Source: Stemphylium vesicarium (taxonomy: Eukaryota > Ascomycota > Dothideomycetes > Pleosporales > Pleosporaceae). Taken from it: 64,000 bases of DNA. The first letter of the stretch is position 1, and each line of letters begins with the position of its first letter. The stretch covers positions 1 to 64,000 of the forward strand of contig QXCR01000127.1 of assembly GCA_004380135.1 (NCBI GenBank). The letters run 5' to 3'. Both the position numbers and the translations under genes were made by a program. Positions 23,701 through 35,114 of this stretch are shown piece by piece. The notes beneath the pieces were generated by a model that was not told where the DNA came from, did not search any database, and was given only the letters and a program-made list of their open reading frames with translations.

Positions 23701-24477
23701 GCGCAATGCCCATAACGATAGATCGAAATCCGCAGAGTCGGCCCTATTATGGACACGGCCCCCAGGCGCTCATCGGTGAGCGGTGCCCGCTTCCGCTTCC
23801 GCATTTCGTCGATCGTGCATGATGACCCGTGCCTCTAGATCTCGGTAGCTTGCCATATACCAACCAACCGAGTTTCAGTACGAGAGAATGTATCATCGAA
23901 TGGATCAACGGATGCTGATGCTGGGCCATGTGTGGGATGCAATCGACAAATGCGTTGACCTAAGACGTGGGGCTGTGGGCGACACACGGCCACCGCACGC
24001 GCAGCACGCCAGGGCGACGACGAGACCGCGACCGACCCGGCCGCCTACGCACCCGCAGCCAGGCTGTACATCACGAAACTGTCCAAATCGCGTTGGGAGT
24101 ATGGGGAGCTGAGTCTGCCGGATTACTGCCATGCCGCCACCTGATGTATCTTGATAGATGAAAAAAGGGGGGACACTGCGAATCCTCTGAACAACGAGCA
24201 TCGTATTCGCTTTGCGCTTTGCCTTCCCCAAAGAAACCCCCCATGAGTCTGTTGGGATAATGCGTATCTTTCACGCAGTCGCAGTTGCGTCGCTACGTCT
24301 AGACCTAATGACGATAACGACTGCAATTTTTCGCCTCTCTCTCCAAGCTTAAAAGTGAGGCGGATGGCTGATCTCAGTCAGGCCCTCATACACAAAACAG
24401 AGAGGAGCATCACTCAGAACCATGCTTCCCGCCACATTCAGTCTTGAGATCATCAATTGATGTTGCGCATTCAAAAG
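17717..24477. other. Gene-poor region upstream of the C2H2 regulator
   Basis: About 6.8 kb with no recognisable gene on either strand. The part next to 17717 is the promoter and 5' leader of the C2H2 gene. A pyrimidine-rich block occurs at about 23580-23650. Short open frames are scattered over all six frames, and none shows a motif, signal peptide or splice structure I trust. Confidence 0.45.
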
Positions 24478-25443
24478 TCATGTTACATCGCTCGCCACCC
24501 ATTCCCTCTCCCACTCCTTCTCTCCTAGAAACTGAACGGTGTACGGGCGCTGAGCCTGATGTGAAGCATACGCGGCAGTAAGCCTCTCAAGCTCAGACAG
24601 GAGTCTCTCACAGCCCTCTGCACGCCGTCCACCCTCTTCCCTGATACTCTGCGGTAGCACCAGAACGGCCTGCTGTACTCCGGTGGCCCTCAGGTAAGGC
24701 CCCAACCAAGCCCATGCAGCGCTCCATGTGCTGGCTTCTGTATCACCATCATCCGTGCACTCATATGACACAGCAAGACGTAAGCTGACACTACGTGCAG
24801 TAGGTGAATATGAAGTGCCAGCAGTCTCCGCAACCACATTCCAGCATGCACACCGCAACAGCCAGCGATGCATCACTGAAAAGCGAGGATCTCCCCGGTC
24901 GACCCTTGCCCCGTTGAGCTGGAAGGGCAGTATGTTATACGGTTCGGCCTTCGTGTCATCATCCAACGTAGCCAGCGCGTGCTGTACCCCCTCGTGACGC
25001 ACACGTCTTGCTGCCGCGCGTATGCTCCCAAAGATGCAATCGTAGATACACAAACTGCGCAGTCTGTACACTTGTATAATATACCGCGCCGGCTCCCTCT
25101 TCGCTCTTCCGACCAGAACAGGTGCGGCCTCGGCGTACACAAAGAGACAGGTGCGGAGCAAAGCCACATCTAGAGATTTCGTGACGAGCGTGATCGCGAG
25201 CGCAAGTGGCTCCACTTACGCATGTTTCACCCCCTCCATCGGGTCTTCGAGAACGTGATGTCGCGTTGTGACTGCGCTTGTAGTTTCAGCCACTTGCATG
25301 AGCAACAAGCCGATATGGTGCTGGTTGAGTCATTGGTAGCAGGACTCATATGTTAGACGCTCGTATATCGTTAAACGTAGCTCCTTGGGAAGGTGAAGTA
25401 GTCGGAAGGGTTGGCGTGGCTCCTGAGGCCTGAGTCGCGTCAT
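24478..25443 (-). pseudogene. F-box-like ('LPxELRLxIYERL') hypothetical protein, two in-frame stops
   Basis: One reading frame carries a recognisable fungal gene from MTRLRPQEPRQPFRLLHLPK (start complementary to 25441-25443) to the stop at 24478. The motif LLHLPKELRLTIYERL is the F-box-like start of a large, fast-evolving family in Dothideomycetes, and SLDVALLRTCLFVYAEAAPV is the downstream signature of the same family. The frame is interrupted by TGA at 25330-25332 and TAA at 25216-25218. A GTAAGT sits at the TAA, but splicing from it to the nearest suitable AG gives the wrong frame, so an intron does not rescue it. Reading through both stops keeps the family pattern, which indicates a recently inactivated gene. 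Substrate or partner is unknown. Confidence 0.6.
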
Positions 25444-26835
25444 CGGTAGGTTATGTTTCTCGTGCAATCTTACGAAGACGTTGAGCAGATTGTTTAGTGA
25501 CGCCTTTTGCATGTAGTAAGTTACCATATATGTGTAGAGAAGCGGTGCTCGTCGTCTTTTAAGGCGGTTGTGAGTCAATGAGTGCACCAGCCATATCGCA
25601 AACACCCAACATGCCCTTGTTGTTGGGTTTCATAACCTCGACGTGATTACAACCATATACAATTTCAATGTAAACCTAAACGACGAGCTATAATAGCAAA
25701 ACGCGGACGGCAAACTTGTAGTCGAATGCGCTGAATTAACTCGCGGTGGTGTCGGCTCCCACAGCATGAACACAAAACATGTCAGCTAGTAGTTGAACTA
25801 CATAGATGCCTCATTGTCCCATTATGGCTCTCCAATAAACCCTTGATGTCAGTCTGAAGTACTTGAGAAAAGAGAACCCATCGTTGTCGACAGCTTCTAT
25901 TCCTCTTTCCACAGAATAATAACTATTCTTCGTCAAGTCCAGATACTTATTCAACATAATGGCGTAACTACACGGAGTGTCTCGCACACAGCGTGCATCA
26001 CTACCCGACCATTCAATAACAACAAAAAACTGTTCTGGGAGGGCTGTTGTACACAAACACCAGAGAATCATGTATATTTACAAAAGCCTACGCCCGAAAA
26101 AATACATGATTTCTACAATTACAAATTATAGTAGAGAGTATACTAAATCATCTCTCGCTTTATACTATATACATCCCGTTCACTAGCCAACTACCCCGTT
26201 CAGCATGGATTGATACATCCATGTCTAGACATATAAGTTCTATCTCCTCAATTAAACACATATCGACCATGTCCCAACATGGCGCAAATTTCCTCAAGTG
26301 CACACTCCACACATGACTGCCTGCCTACTCTCAACAAATCACTACAGTCATTCTTTCATCATTCATACATACTCGCAGTGTCTTTCAACCAAACAAAAAA
26401 AACAAAAAAAACCTCCACCGATCGAACAAAGCCCATCACATACAGTTCCTGACACGAATGTTTCCTCTCCTCTCCGTCAGAAGCCGTTCTCGTAGTGACC
26501 CACTATGCGAGACACAGGATCCACATGTATGTTAGGTTACCAACACATATCGGCTGGAAAAAAACAACTCTACAACCGCGTTTCTAGCAACTGCGGGAAT
26601 TTTCTTGGTGCAAGGGTAAGAACATGACATGGGGCCAAGGAAAGCGTTGTTCAAGTAAATCCAAACACTTAGATGACCATCACACAAGCTCGTCATTCAA
26701 CGCAAAGAGAGAAAAAAGAGCAAAGGGGGGAAAACGTGAGCGAGAGGCACACACAGCACTCTCGCATAACAATCATACAGCACATGCATTGGGTATATAT
26801 CTCAGAGCGCGCTCTCTCTCTCTCTCTCTCCATCC
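25444..26835. other. AT-rich intergenic DNA with an orphan coding-like fragment
   Basis: The DNA from about 25640 to 26300 is visibly AT-rich compared with its surroundings. It contains the fragment described at 25811-26071. A (TC)n microsatellite lies at about 26812-26830, just past the FAF1 stop. No complete gene is seen. Confidence 0.45.
25811..26071 (-). pseudogene. Orphan C-terminal-like coding fragment
   Basis: An 86-codon minus-strand frame includes PEQFFVVIEWSGSDARCV and SFLKYFRLTSRVYWRAIMGQ before the stop. The residue mix looks like genuine protein. The sequence upstream (26072-26290) is AT-rich and closed in all frames, so no 5' part is present. I do not recognise the family. It could be the last exon of a decayed gene or chance. 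Confidence 0.25.
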
Positions 26836-27753
26836 TCACCTCTTCCCCTTGATCCCCTTCGCGCCCTTGCCCTTCCCCCTCGCTCCACCTCCCCCACCAC
26901 CCGTAATACTTCTAACATCCTGCTTACTCAGACTCAGTGTTCCGCCTCTAAATCTGCCGATACTGGGTCCACCAACGCCCCTCTCGCGCTTCTTCTCCAC
27001 CTTCTTCGGCGCCCGGCTCTCCTTCTCTAACACGATGCCCGCTTCCCTGGCTTCAGCGCGCCGCTTCTCCTCGGTCGTGCGCGCCTTGGTGACCATGTGT
27101 TTGCGCTGCGCCATGGGCATCTTCTTTTGCGTGAAGACGGAGTGTTTTGCGCCGAGCGACTGCAGGTGGAGGTCCATTGACTTGTGGCGGTCGACGCCTG
27201 TAGCAGTGAGGGTGCTGGGCGTGGAAGTGCCCGAGGAGGAGGCGGAGAGGAGGTGCGATTCCCGAAGCAATTTTTGCAGCGCCAGGTCGTTTTTTAGGTT
27301 GGTGGCTTCGGTGCCGTCGGCGTCGGATGCGTCTTCTTTTTTGCTCTTGCGTGTTGATAGGGTGGAGGTCGTTGTTGTGGTGCCTGAGCTAGGCGGTTTG
27401 GACGACATGAAGGCTTTCTTTGCGGCGCGTTCGGCATCGTCGAGTTCGCGCCGTGGGTCGTGGTATTCGATTACTTCGACTTCGTCTTCTGCGGAGCTTA
27501 TGCCGGACCAATCTGACTCTTCTTCCTCCTCCGCTTCTTCTTCTTCTTCTTCTTCTTCTTCTTCTTCTTGTACGGGTGTTTCCTCGATCTTGGGTTTCTT
27601 GGCCTCTGTAGGCAGAGGCTTGAACTTTGCTTCAAAGGCGCGCCGGAATATCGCCTGGAGATCTTCGGAACCTGACGACGGCGAGGGTGATCGCGACGGC
27701 TGCTCGAGTTCTGCGCGCGTGACGCGCTTTCGCTTTCCGAGTGCGGGTGCCAT
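26836..27753 (-). CDS. FAF1: 40S ribosome-biogenesis protein Faf1
   Basis: Single exon, 305 aa, starting at MAPALGKRKRVTRAELEQ. Faf1 is a nucleolar protein needed for early pre-18S rRNA processing and 40S subunit assembly. The family features are present: an N-terminal stretch DLQAIFRRAFEAKFKPL, a long acidic run at about residues 65-85 built on a GAA/GAG microsatellite, the central DDAERAAKKAFMSSK segment, and a basic C-terminal half ending in GPSIGRFRGGTLSLSKQDV and a Lys/Gly-rich tail. The last block is the most conserved part of the family. It is divergent from HIS6 with 213 bases between start codons. Confidence 0.88.
   Translation of the reverse strand: MAPALGKRKRVTRAELEQPSRSPSPSSGSEDLQAIFRRAFEAKFKPLPTEAKKPKIEETPVQEEEEEEEEEEEAEEEEESDWSGISSAEDEVEVIEYHDPRRELDDAERAAKKAFMSSKPPSSGTTTTTSTLSTRKSKKEDASDADGTEATNLKNDLALQKLLRESHLLSASSSGTSTPSTLTATGVDRHKSMDLHLQSLGAKHSVFTQKKMPMAQRKHMVTKARTTEEKRRAEAREAGIVLEKESRAPKKVEKKRERGVGGPSIGRFRGGTLSLSKQDVRSITGGGGGGARGKGKGAKGIKGKR
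27528..27568. repeat. TTC/GAA trinucleotide microsatellite inside FAF1
   Basis: About a dozen nearly pure TTC units on the + strand encode the Glu run of Faf1. Length variation here would add or remove Glu residues without shifting the frame. Confidence 0.8.
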
Positions 27754-27966
27754 TGTATTTTGTTTGTGTGGATGCGTATATAGTCGTGGTTATGAAGTAG
27801 TGTCAAGCCTACGACGCGATTGCGATACCAAAAAGTTCGAGCCTGGGAAATTCTTAGCGTCAAAACTGACTCGGACCTCCGTCTTTCACCCCTCCCTCCC
27901 CTTCCCTCCCCCGCAACACCAGCTTCTGGGCCTGAACAAAACTCACCCATTGCTCAGAAGTTAGCC
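27754..27966. promoter_or_regulatory. Divergent promoter, FAF1 / HIS6
   Basis: These 213 bases separate two start codons facing away from each other. TGACTC at 27867-27872 matches the core of the Gcn4/CPC1/CpcA site (TGACTCA) except for the last base, and lies 95-100 bases upstream of the HIS6 start. General amino-acid control of histidine genes through this element is established in fungi. Its use here is an inference. Confidence 0.45.
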
Positions 27967-28885
27967 ATGACGAGATTCCGCCCCTGCATTGACCTGCACG
28001 CTGGCAGCGTCAAGCAAATCGTCGGCGGCACGCTCAACACCACGACACCAGACGTGCTGAAAACCAATTGGACGTCCGAACACCCCTCCGCATTCTATGC
28101 CAACCTCTACAAACAGCATGCTCTGACAGGCGCGCACGTCATAATGCTCGGCCCGGGTAACGAGAAAGCCGCGCAAGAAGCGCTTGAGGCGTGGAAAGGC
28201 GGCATGCAAGTAGGCGGCGGCATTACCGAGAAGAATGCCGCAGAGTGGATTGATCGGGGCGCAGATAAGGTGAGTTTAATATGCCGCGAATACGGTCGAT
28301 AAATCGTCTTTCTTTTAGAGTATGCATCAAGGCTAATCGAGAAGCGCAGTAGGTGATTATAACATCGTACCTCTTCCCCTCCTCAACCTTCTCCATGGAC
28401 CATCTCCACGCCGTCCTCCGCGCCCTAAACAATGACAAGACCAAACTCGTCATCGACCTCTCCTGCCGACGGAAAGACGATAAATGGTTCGTTGCGACAA
28501 ACAAGTGGCAGACCATCACAGACTTTGAGTTGAACAAGGGTACATGTCTACCATACCAATGGCTTGCTTGCTGGCTGCAACTAACGAATACAAAATAGAG
28601 TCGATATCCCTCCTTGAACCGCACTGCTGCGAGTTCCTCATTCACGCCGCCGACGTCGAAGGCCTGCAACGAGGTATTGACCACGAGCTTGTCGCAAAGC
28701 TAGCAGAGTGGTGCAATATACCCGTCACCTACGCGGGTGGAGGCCGCTCAATAGAAGACTTAGAACTAGTCAAGAAGCTGAGTAACGGCAAGGTCGATCT
28801 CACCATTGGCAGCGCATTGGACATCTTCGGCGGTTCCAGCGTCAAGTTTGATGAATGTGTAAAGTGGAATGCACAACAATCGTAG
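27967..28885 (+). CDS. HIS6: ProFAR isomerase His6 (histidine biosynthesis)
   Basis: Exons 27967-28269, 28353-28539 and 28599-28885 give 258 aa, close to yeast His6 (261). The enzyme is the single-domain (beta/alpha)8 barrel that isomerises ProFAR to PRFAR, the fourth step of histidine synthesis, in the cytosol. Seen in sequence: MTRFRPCIDLHAGSVKQIVG at the start (catalytic Asp in CIDLHAG), MQVGGGI, LVIDLSCR, VTYAGGGRSIEDL and LTIGSALDIFGG phosphate-binding loops. The first intron (83 bases) uses the acceptor CAGTAG immediately before GTGATTATAACA; an earlier CAG would insert a stop codon. The second is 59 bases. The neighbour FAF1 is divergent, and a Gcn4-like core lies between them. Confidence 0.95.
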
Positions 28886-29611
28886 TCTTCACCACGCGCA
28901 GACATGAGCGAGAAGACTGAGATTTGCTTATGAACATTGCCTCGTTTACTACTACTGTAACCAAGAGAGAATACAATCACATAGACAAACTAGAAGGACG
29001 ATTTGCACATTGAATGCACATATATTACATTCTTGCCTTTCAAACCAAGAACCTACGAGCACTCGGCCCCCTGTCTGTTGATTGAAAAAAGGGCTAGAGA
29101 TCAAGCTTAAGCTACAGAATAAGCCCCAGTCAACCAAACCTTGCAAGTTCAAAACTCCACTAGCAAGAGAAAAAGAACCCAAACCCCGGAATCATGTTAC
29201 TCAATCAAGCGTACCAAAGAATCATCTCCAAATCCCCTGCCCCTCCAAAGGAAAAGAGAAAGCTGCGCCTATGTTGTGCGTGAAGCGCAGTGAAAAGGAA
29301 AAAAAGTGCCTGGGATTATTTCGTCCGCCGTCTTCTTCTTCTCCTTCATCTGAATCCAGGTCTTCGCAAACTATACACTGCGGGGGAGAAGCAATGAGGG
29401 CGTAGAGGAGGAAAAAAAAACGACAAGGGGCGAATGTGTAAACTAAGCAGCTCAAGATCACGAATCGACCGAGCCAACTTGCGTGTATGGAATTCTGATG
29501 TTACACTCTCATCTAATCAGAACAAAAAGTCAGTCGGTAAGTTCCAAAAGAAGAAAAAAAAACGACAACTAGCATCTACGGAGGAGGTTATAGCACACTC
29601 ACACTTTTTTC
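28886..29611. other. Intergenic, tail-to-tail 3' ends of HIS6 and the Snf2-type gene
   Basis: Convergent 3' regions. AAGAAAAAAAAA-type tracts occur near 29410 and 29550. No gene is supported. Confidence 0.4.
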
Positions 29612-32600
29612 TCAAACTCCACCCCGCGGTGTGCCGACCGCACTCGTCATAGCTGTGCTGAGACCACCATGCACACTACCGCCATCATCATAGTCTTGCC
29701 ACTCTGGGAACTCAGCCGTAGCTTCCCTAAGCCTATCGAGCGCGGTCTGCTCAATGAGATTGGCATCTGCAAACAGAAGTGAAGTGTCCTCGTTGTATGT
29801 GCGGCAATTGTTGCATAGTAAGCCGAGATCTTGCCGGAACTGCTTGACGGACTGGTATTCCTTCTTGTTGATCTTCTTCTCAATTTGCTTCATGCAGATG
29901 GGGTTCTTGATGAGTTGATAGTAGTCTGGGTAATCCCACTTGTCTGGCAGCTCGATGAAGGGGTCGATGATGCCGCGGTTGGGGATATTCGGGTCGGCGG
30001 ATTCCTCTTCGAGATCGTTGAGAGCTTCGTAGACGACGTTAACCACCTTCTGAAGTGACGCTCGTTGATCAGGCTGCAACATGTCCTTGGTTGGGGCGGG
30101 ACGCCCGCGTTTCCGTGGTGCTAGATCGGCATCGAGGGAGGCATCGTCTGCTTTGCGCTTCTCTGCCTTTGGCTTGCGACCACGCTTCTTGGGCATTGGC
30201 TCTTCTGAGCTAGCCCGTGATGGTACCGGCGAAGCCTCGTCGTCCCGACCAGACTTGTTTCTACCCCGCTTAGCCACCTTGGCCTCCTTGCGAGCGATGG
30301 CAGCTTCGATGGAATCCTCGTCGTTGTCCACAGCTTCCAGCCATTGCTCTTCGGTAAGACCATCGTCGTACTTGACCCGAGTACGTTCTCGAGCACCGCG
30401 ACCAGCAGGCGTATCATCCTTGTCCTCAACGACTGGCGCCTCTTCGTTGAGGTAGATGTCTGGAAGTTCGCTCTCACCAATTAAACGACTGAGAGGTTTA
30501 CCAGGACCGTATGGATCTTCAGCCAAGCGCTTTCGATCCATTTCCTGGAACGTGATCAGCTCGTGGTCATGACGCATCATGATCTGGTTCAGGTCGTCAT
30601 CGTCCATCTCTTCCTGTTCGAGACTCTCGGCTGCTTCAGCAGACTCCAACATGATACGCAACATGGCGTCACGCTCGTCATCCTTGGACTTGTTGTCGAA
30701 TTTACCAGCTTGAATGACCTTGCCGTCCATGTCCAGCTTGTAGTTGGCTCGCTCAAGAATCTTCTCTTCGACCGAGTTGGACGTGATCAGACGCAGAATG
30801 CGAACCTCGTTCTTTTGACCGATACGATGGGCACGATCCTGGGCCTGCAAATCCTGATGAGGATTCCAATCCGAGTCGTAGATGATGACGGTGTCGGCAG
30901 TTTGAAGGTTGAGCCCCAGACCGCCAGCGCGCGTGGACAGCAGGAAACAGAAGTATGGTGAGTCAGGAGCGTTGAATAGCCTGAGCAGGTCTGAACGATC
31001 GTCTGCCTTGGTCGCACCATCCAATCGTAGGTACATCATGCCTCGAAGCCGTAAGTAGTCCTCCATGATGTTCATGATCTGTGTCATCTGGAAGAACATG
31101 AGGACACGATGACCGGTAGCCTTGAACTTGGGCAAGATTCGATCTAGAAGTTCGAATTTACCGGCTGAGCGCCATAACAGGTCGTTGGTACCCTTGGTCG
31201 GGTTCATGACGTCCTCAACCTCCTCAAAGACGAATGGATGGTTGCAGAGCTTTCGGAGTTGCATGAGCATGTTACTCAGACCACGCATACCCGTCTTTCC
31301 ACCTTTGCCGTCGCTGACCATCAACCGGTTGTGTGTGACAAGCTGCTTATATAGCTTGGCCTGTAGGGTGGAGAAGTTGCATTTGATCACACGTTCCGTC
31401 TTGTCGGGGAGGTCCTTTTCGACATCGCGCTTCAGACGTCGGAGTAAGAACGGCCTGAGAACCTTGTGCAGACGACGAATAACGAGAAGCTGCTCTTCTT
31501 CGGTGAGCTCCATCTTGTCTTGACCTCCAGTATTCGCAAAGGGCGTGTTGAACCACTCGTCAAACGATGTAGCCGACTTGAAGATGGTAGGAAGGACGAA
31601 GTTGAGCATGGCCCACAGTTCCGTCAGGTTGTTCTGCAGCGGTGTTCCGGTCAGGATGAGACGATACCGCGTGGTGTAGTATTGTGTGATGGTCATGCTG
31701 AGTTTCGAGCCAGCGTTCTTCATGCGGTGACCCTCGTCGACGATCATGTGTACCCACTTGATCTTGCTGAGAACTGGCCTGTCCTTGATAATGAACTCAT
31801 ATGTGGTGAGCAGAACCTGGAACTGGCCCCAGCGAATCTGCTGCTGGTACTGCTTACGCGAGTTTGGAGGACCCTTGTAGACAATCTTGCTAACACTCGG
31901 CGCCCACTTCTCGAACTCGTTGGTCCAGTTGGTGAGGGTACTGAGGGGAACGATGACTAGGTAAGGTCCGGGTTGCCGCTTCTTCTCGATCAGGTAGGTG
32001 ATCAAACTGATCGTCTGAATGGTTTTGCCGAGACCCATTTCGTCTGCAAGAATACCGTTCAAGTTGTTGTTGTACAGTGATATCATCCACTGCAGTCCCT
32101 TGAGTTGGTACTCCTTGAGGGTACCTCCAACCAAATTGGACGCTTGTTCAGTGACTTCCTCCTTCACACGATGAGCAATCTCGTAGTAGTCCGTCTTCTT
32201 CTTGCCAGGTCGGTCTTCCTCGTCGCCAGTCTCTTCATCACTGCTTTCCTCCACCTCGGGCTCGTATGTGTTGTTTGCAGATCGCTGTTGCGCCTTGACG
32301 GAGTCGGCAAGCTGCTTCAAGAAGCCATCGGTTTGTTTGAGCAAGTGCGAAATACGAGTGTCCTTGGCTTGGCCCAACAGCTTGAGATAGGTCTCTTCGT
32401 CGTTGGACTTGAGGGCCTGGAGACGCTGCTTGGCTGTTCGCTCGATGCGCTTCTGCTCCTCCTTCTCGATGTTCTGGTGTGTCGTGATCATGGTGCGACC
32501 GAGCTTCTGCAGACGCATTCGCTGAGCTGCGCCAGCCTCCTGAAGCTCTGTGCGGTGCTTCCGAATGGCGTCGATGAATTCGTGATGCTTCTTCTTTTCC

Positions 32601-33866
32601 TTGGTCTCGCGCGCATCGCGTTGCTGCTTCTCGAGCTTCTCCGTCAGGCGGGCTTCGCGCATCGACTGCTTCTTGAGACGGCGGTAGACGGTGCGGTTCG
32701 CGGTCATGGCGAGGTTGTCAGCATGAATCATTTGTTGGGCGATTTCTCTCCGCAGCTTCCGTTGCTTCTCGAGCAGGTTCAGCTTCTTCTGCTCGATTAC
32801 AAGAGCCAACTTGACCTTGCCGTCATCTTCGGGGGTGTCGGTCTTGCTAGTATCCCATGAACCGATGTTGGCATGCATCTTCTCCAGCTCTGCCTTTCTC
32901 GCAGTGAGGCGGTTGTATAGAAGAATCTCGCGCTCCTTGCGCATCTCCTCCATGCTCTGCTGTACTGCATCGATGTCGATACCTTGGGGCATGATGGTTG
33001 CGAGGTACGGTCGGTTCTTGCGCTGGGTGTGAGAGATGTAGTTTACGTCGCGGAAGGCTTCGCTGCTCCAGGGCTCGATAAAGGTATCAGGAAGGCGAGG
33101 GAGAGTCCGAGTCTCTTGCACAGGGCCGCCGGTCGTACTTGTGGCACTTCCTGCGCGTGTTGCGTTGTCGAGCACCTGAGAAGCCGCGCCGACAGCGTCA
33201 GCGGCATTCTGAGGCTTCTTTGCTTGGTGATGGCCGAAGATCTGTTGTTGCGCGCTTGTGGGTAGGGGAAGTCCCTTGGAAAGATGCTTGAAAGCTGTGA
33301 TCTGAGCGCGCAGCATCAGAAGCTGTTCTTTGGACAGCGCCATGGATCCACTGCTAGCCGATGTAGGAGTCGGGCCATCGCCGGCCGGAGTCTGACCCCC
33401 GGCAGTCGAGATCTGCATGGTGGATGACGGCCCGCCCGAGGAAGGTGCAGGAACTGCAGCCTTGCCATCACCAGAGGCGGCAGGCTTTGCACCGTTTGGC
33501 ATGCCCATGCCGGCGCCATTCTGCTGCGCGGCCTGCGGATCCATTTGACCCTGCTGACGCTGTTGCATCTGCTGTTGTCGAAGCATCTTCTGTTGTTGCT
33601 GGTACTGGTTCTGCTTCTGAACCATTGTGAGAAGGTTACGCGCCTTGATGAACTCGGGGTTGCTCTCGGGGACGCCTTGTTGCTTCATGGCGGTATAGCG
33701 CTGGGGAGAGTCAGTAACGCGGATATGCGAATGCGATGGCTCGCGGCGCCAGAGCTACCACGGGTCGAATACTTACTTGGTAGACATGCTGGATCTGCTC
33801 GCGGGTAATGTTAGCGGCGAGCTGACCCTGCCCAGGCATGTCTGGGTTGGCCTGAACTGAAGCCAT
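29612..33866 (-). CDS. snf21: Snf2-family chromatin-remodeling ATPase with bromodomain (Sth1/Snf21/Snf2 type)
   Basis: Two exons, 33866-33777 and 33700-29612, encode 1392 aa. The first exon gives MASVQANPDMPGQGQLAANI and runs on to an AREQI-type QLQ-like segment; the 76-base intron has GTAAGT and CCCCAG ends. A Gln-rich region follows, then an HSA/coiled region at about 375-460. The helicase has DEMGLGKT near 582, DEGH near 682 and QDRAHRIGQ near 987. A SnAC-like segment and acidic/basic linkers with PKKRGRKPK come next. A bromodomain lies near 1240-1350 (DYYQLIKNP..CNNCRTYNEDTS). It is the ATPase of the RSC or SWI/SNF complex, moving nucleosomes in the nucleus. Size matches Sth1/Snf21 better than the longer Snf2. 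The first intron near the start is typical for the family in related fungi. Confidence 0.93.
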
Positions 33867-35114
33867 GGTGACGGTGATTCAGTGCGTCGGTGGCAGTGCG
33901 CAATGGGTGTTGATGTGGAATAGATCAATCAACTCTCAGACGCGGTCGCCGCACGTGGTCCGGGCGCCAGGGATCGCGCGAGTACGAGGAAATGACAGTC
34001 GAAGGTGGTGTTGTGGCGCGTGTTGCGGTGTTCTATGACATTATCGGGGGGAGTGGTGGTGGTGAGGGCCCTTTCGAGGATGAGGCCGATGAAAGAGTCT
34101 CGGGAGTCCGCTGTCGCAGTGTCGCGTCGTCCAAGGAGGCTGGAGCAAAGCGCGCAATTTGCGTGTAGGGGGTGGTGAGGGCGCAGGCGCACTCAAAAAG
34201 GATCGAAGACGACTGTACGCGTCAGGGACAGCGTGTTGCGGGGAGGTTGAGATGCGGGCGCAAGTCTTCGTGATATCGGGATGGGTGGTGAACGTCTGCG
34301 AGGTCTCTCTAGCCTGAGCGTTTGTCCGCGCGCAAAGGAGTTAGCGGCTTGGCGAGCATCATGTGATGCGTGAGTGGGTGGGCGTGGCCACTCGCGATGC
34401 AGTGGTCGGGTCGCTGCGACTCTTCACTGCCTGTATATCGCTCTGTTCACCCTCACCCTCGCAGTAGGACGTGGTTGTGGGTTTGGAGACAAACAACGCG
34501 CTTGACGTGGGCTAGTGCCGAAATGAGCCACCGCTTCGGATGCGGAAGGAACGAGTGGAGTGCCACGTCCACGACCCCTCCAAACCTGCTACCACGGTCC
34601 AACCAACATCAGACCTGTCGTTGCGCTCTTCGCTGTCCTAGCGGTAGCACTAGATTTTTTCATCACCGACTTTGCATGAGCCGAGCGTGCTCTTCTCGCC
34701 CATCGCCCTCGTCATCGCCGCTTCACCGACGAAAATGCCTTGGTGGTGACAGGTCGAATTTCGCCATGGGCGGCACCACGACGTCCAGCCCTCTAATTTA
34801 CCCATCCCACCGACTCAGGACTGTGACCCCACGAACAGGGACCCGAAATTTCACCTTCTCGGTGCCATTTCCTCCAAGTCCGTAGAGTGGCGTCTGCCAA
34901 GATCCCCTGCTTATCCAAACATTCAAATGTCTCAGCTTATCACGTTCTCCCGCACGCACCGATCCATGCAAGAGGCTCGGCGATCTATTCTGGCGTTTGT
35001 AACATCAACTATCGTGCAAACAGATTCATTCAACTATGACATTTTGCTATGTACACATTTCCATGTCCCGGTCCTTTGAAATACCATATTTTCTACCATC
35101 ATGAGGCTAGCATC
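33867..35114. other. Intergenic, remodeler promoter and CE15 3' region
   Basis: About 1.25 kb. The right half of the region is probably the 3' flank of the esterase gene and the left half the remodeler promoter. A 171-codon plus-strand frame at 34370-34885 is Arg/Ser/Thr-rich and looks like non-coding translation. No gene is supported. Confidence 0.4.

Noticed and set aside
25169..25218. GTAAGT at the TAA of the F-box-like gene as an intron start
   Set aside because: Splicing to CTCTAG 50 bases on gives the wrong frame for the conserved DVALLRTC segment and removes conserved residues.
26624..27964. 446-codon plus-strand open frame
   Set aside because: It is antisense to FAF1 and owes its length to the GAA microsatellite and GC-rich third positions. 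It is Ser-rich with no motif.
31466..32860. Plus-strand open frames of 164 and 251 codons
   Set aside because: Shadows of the Snf2-type ATPase gene on the other strand.
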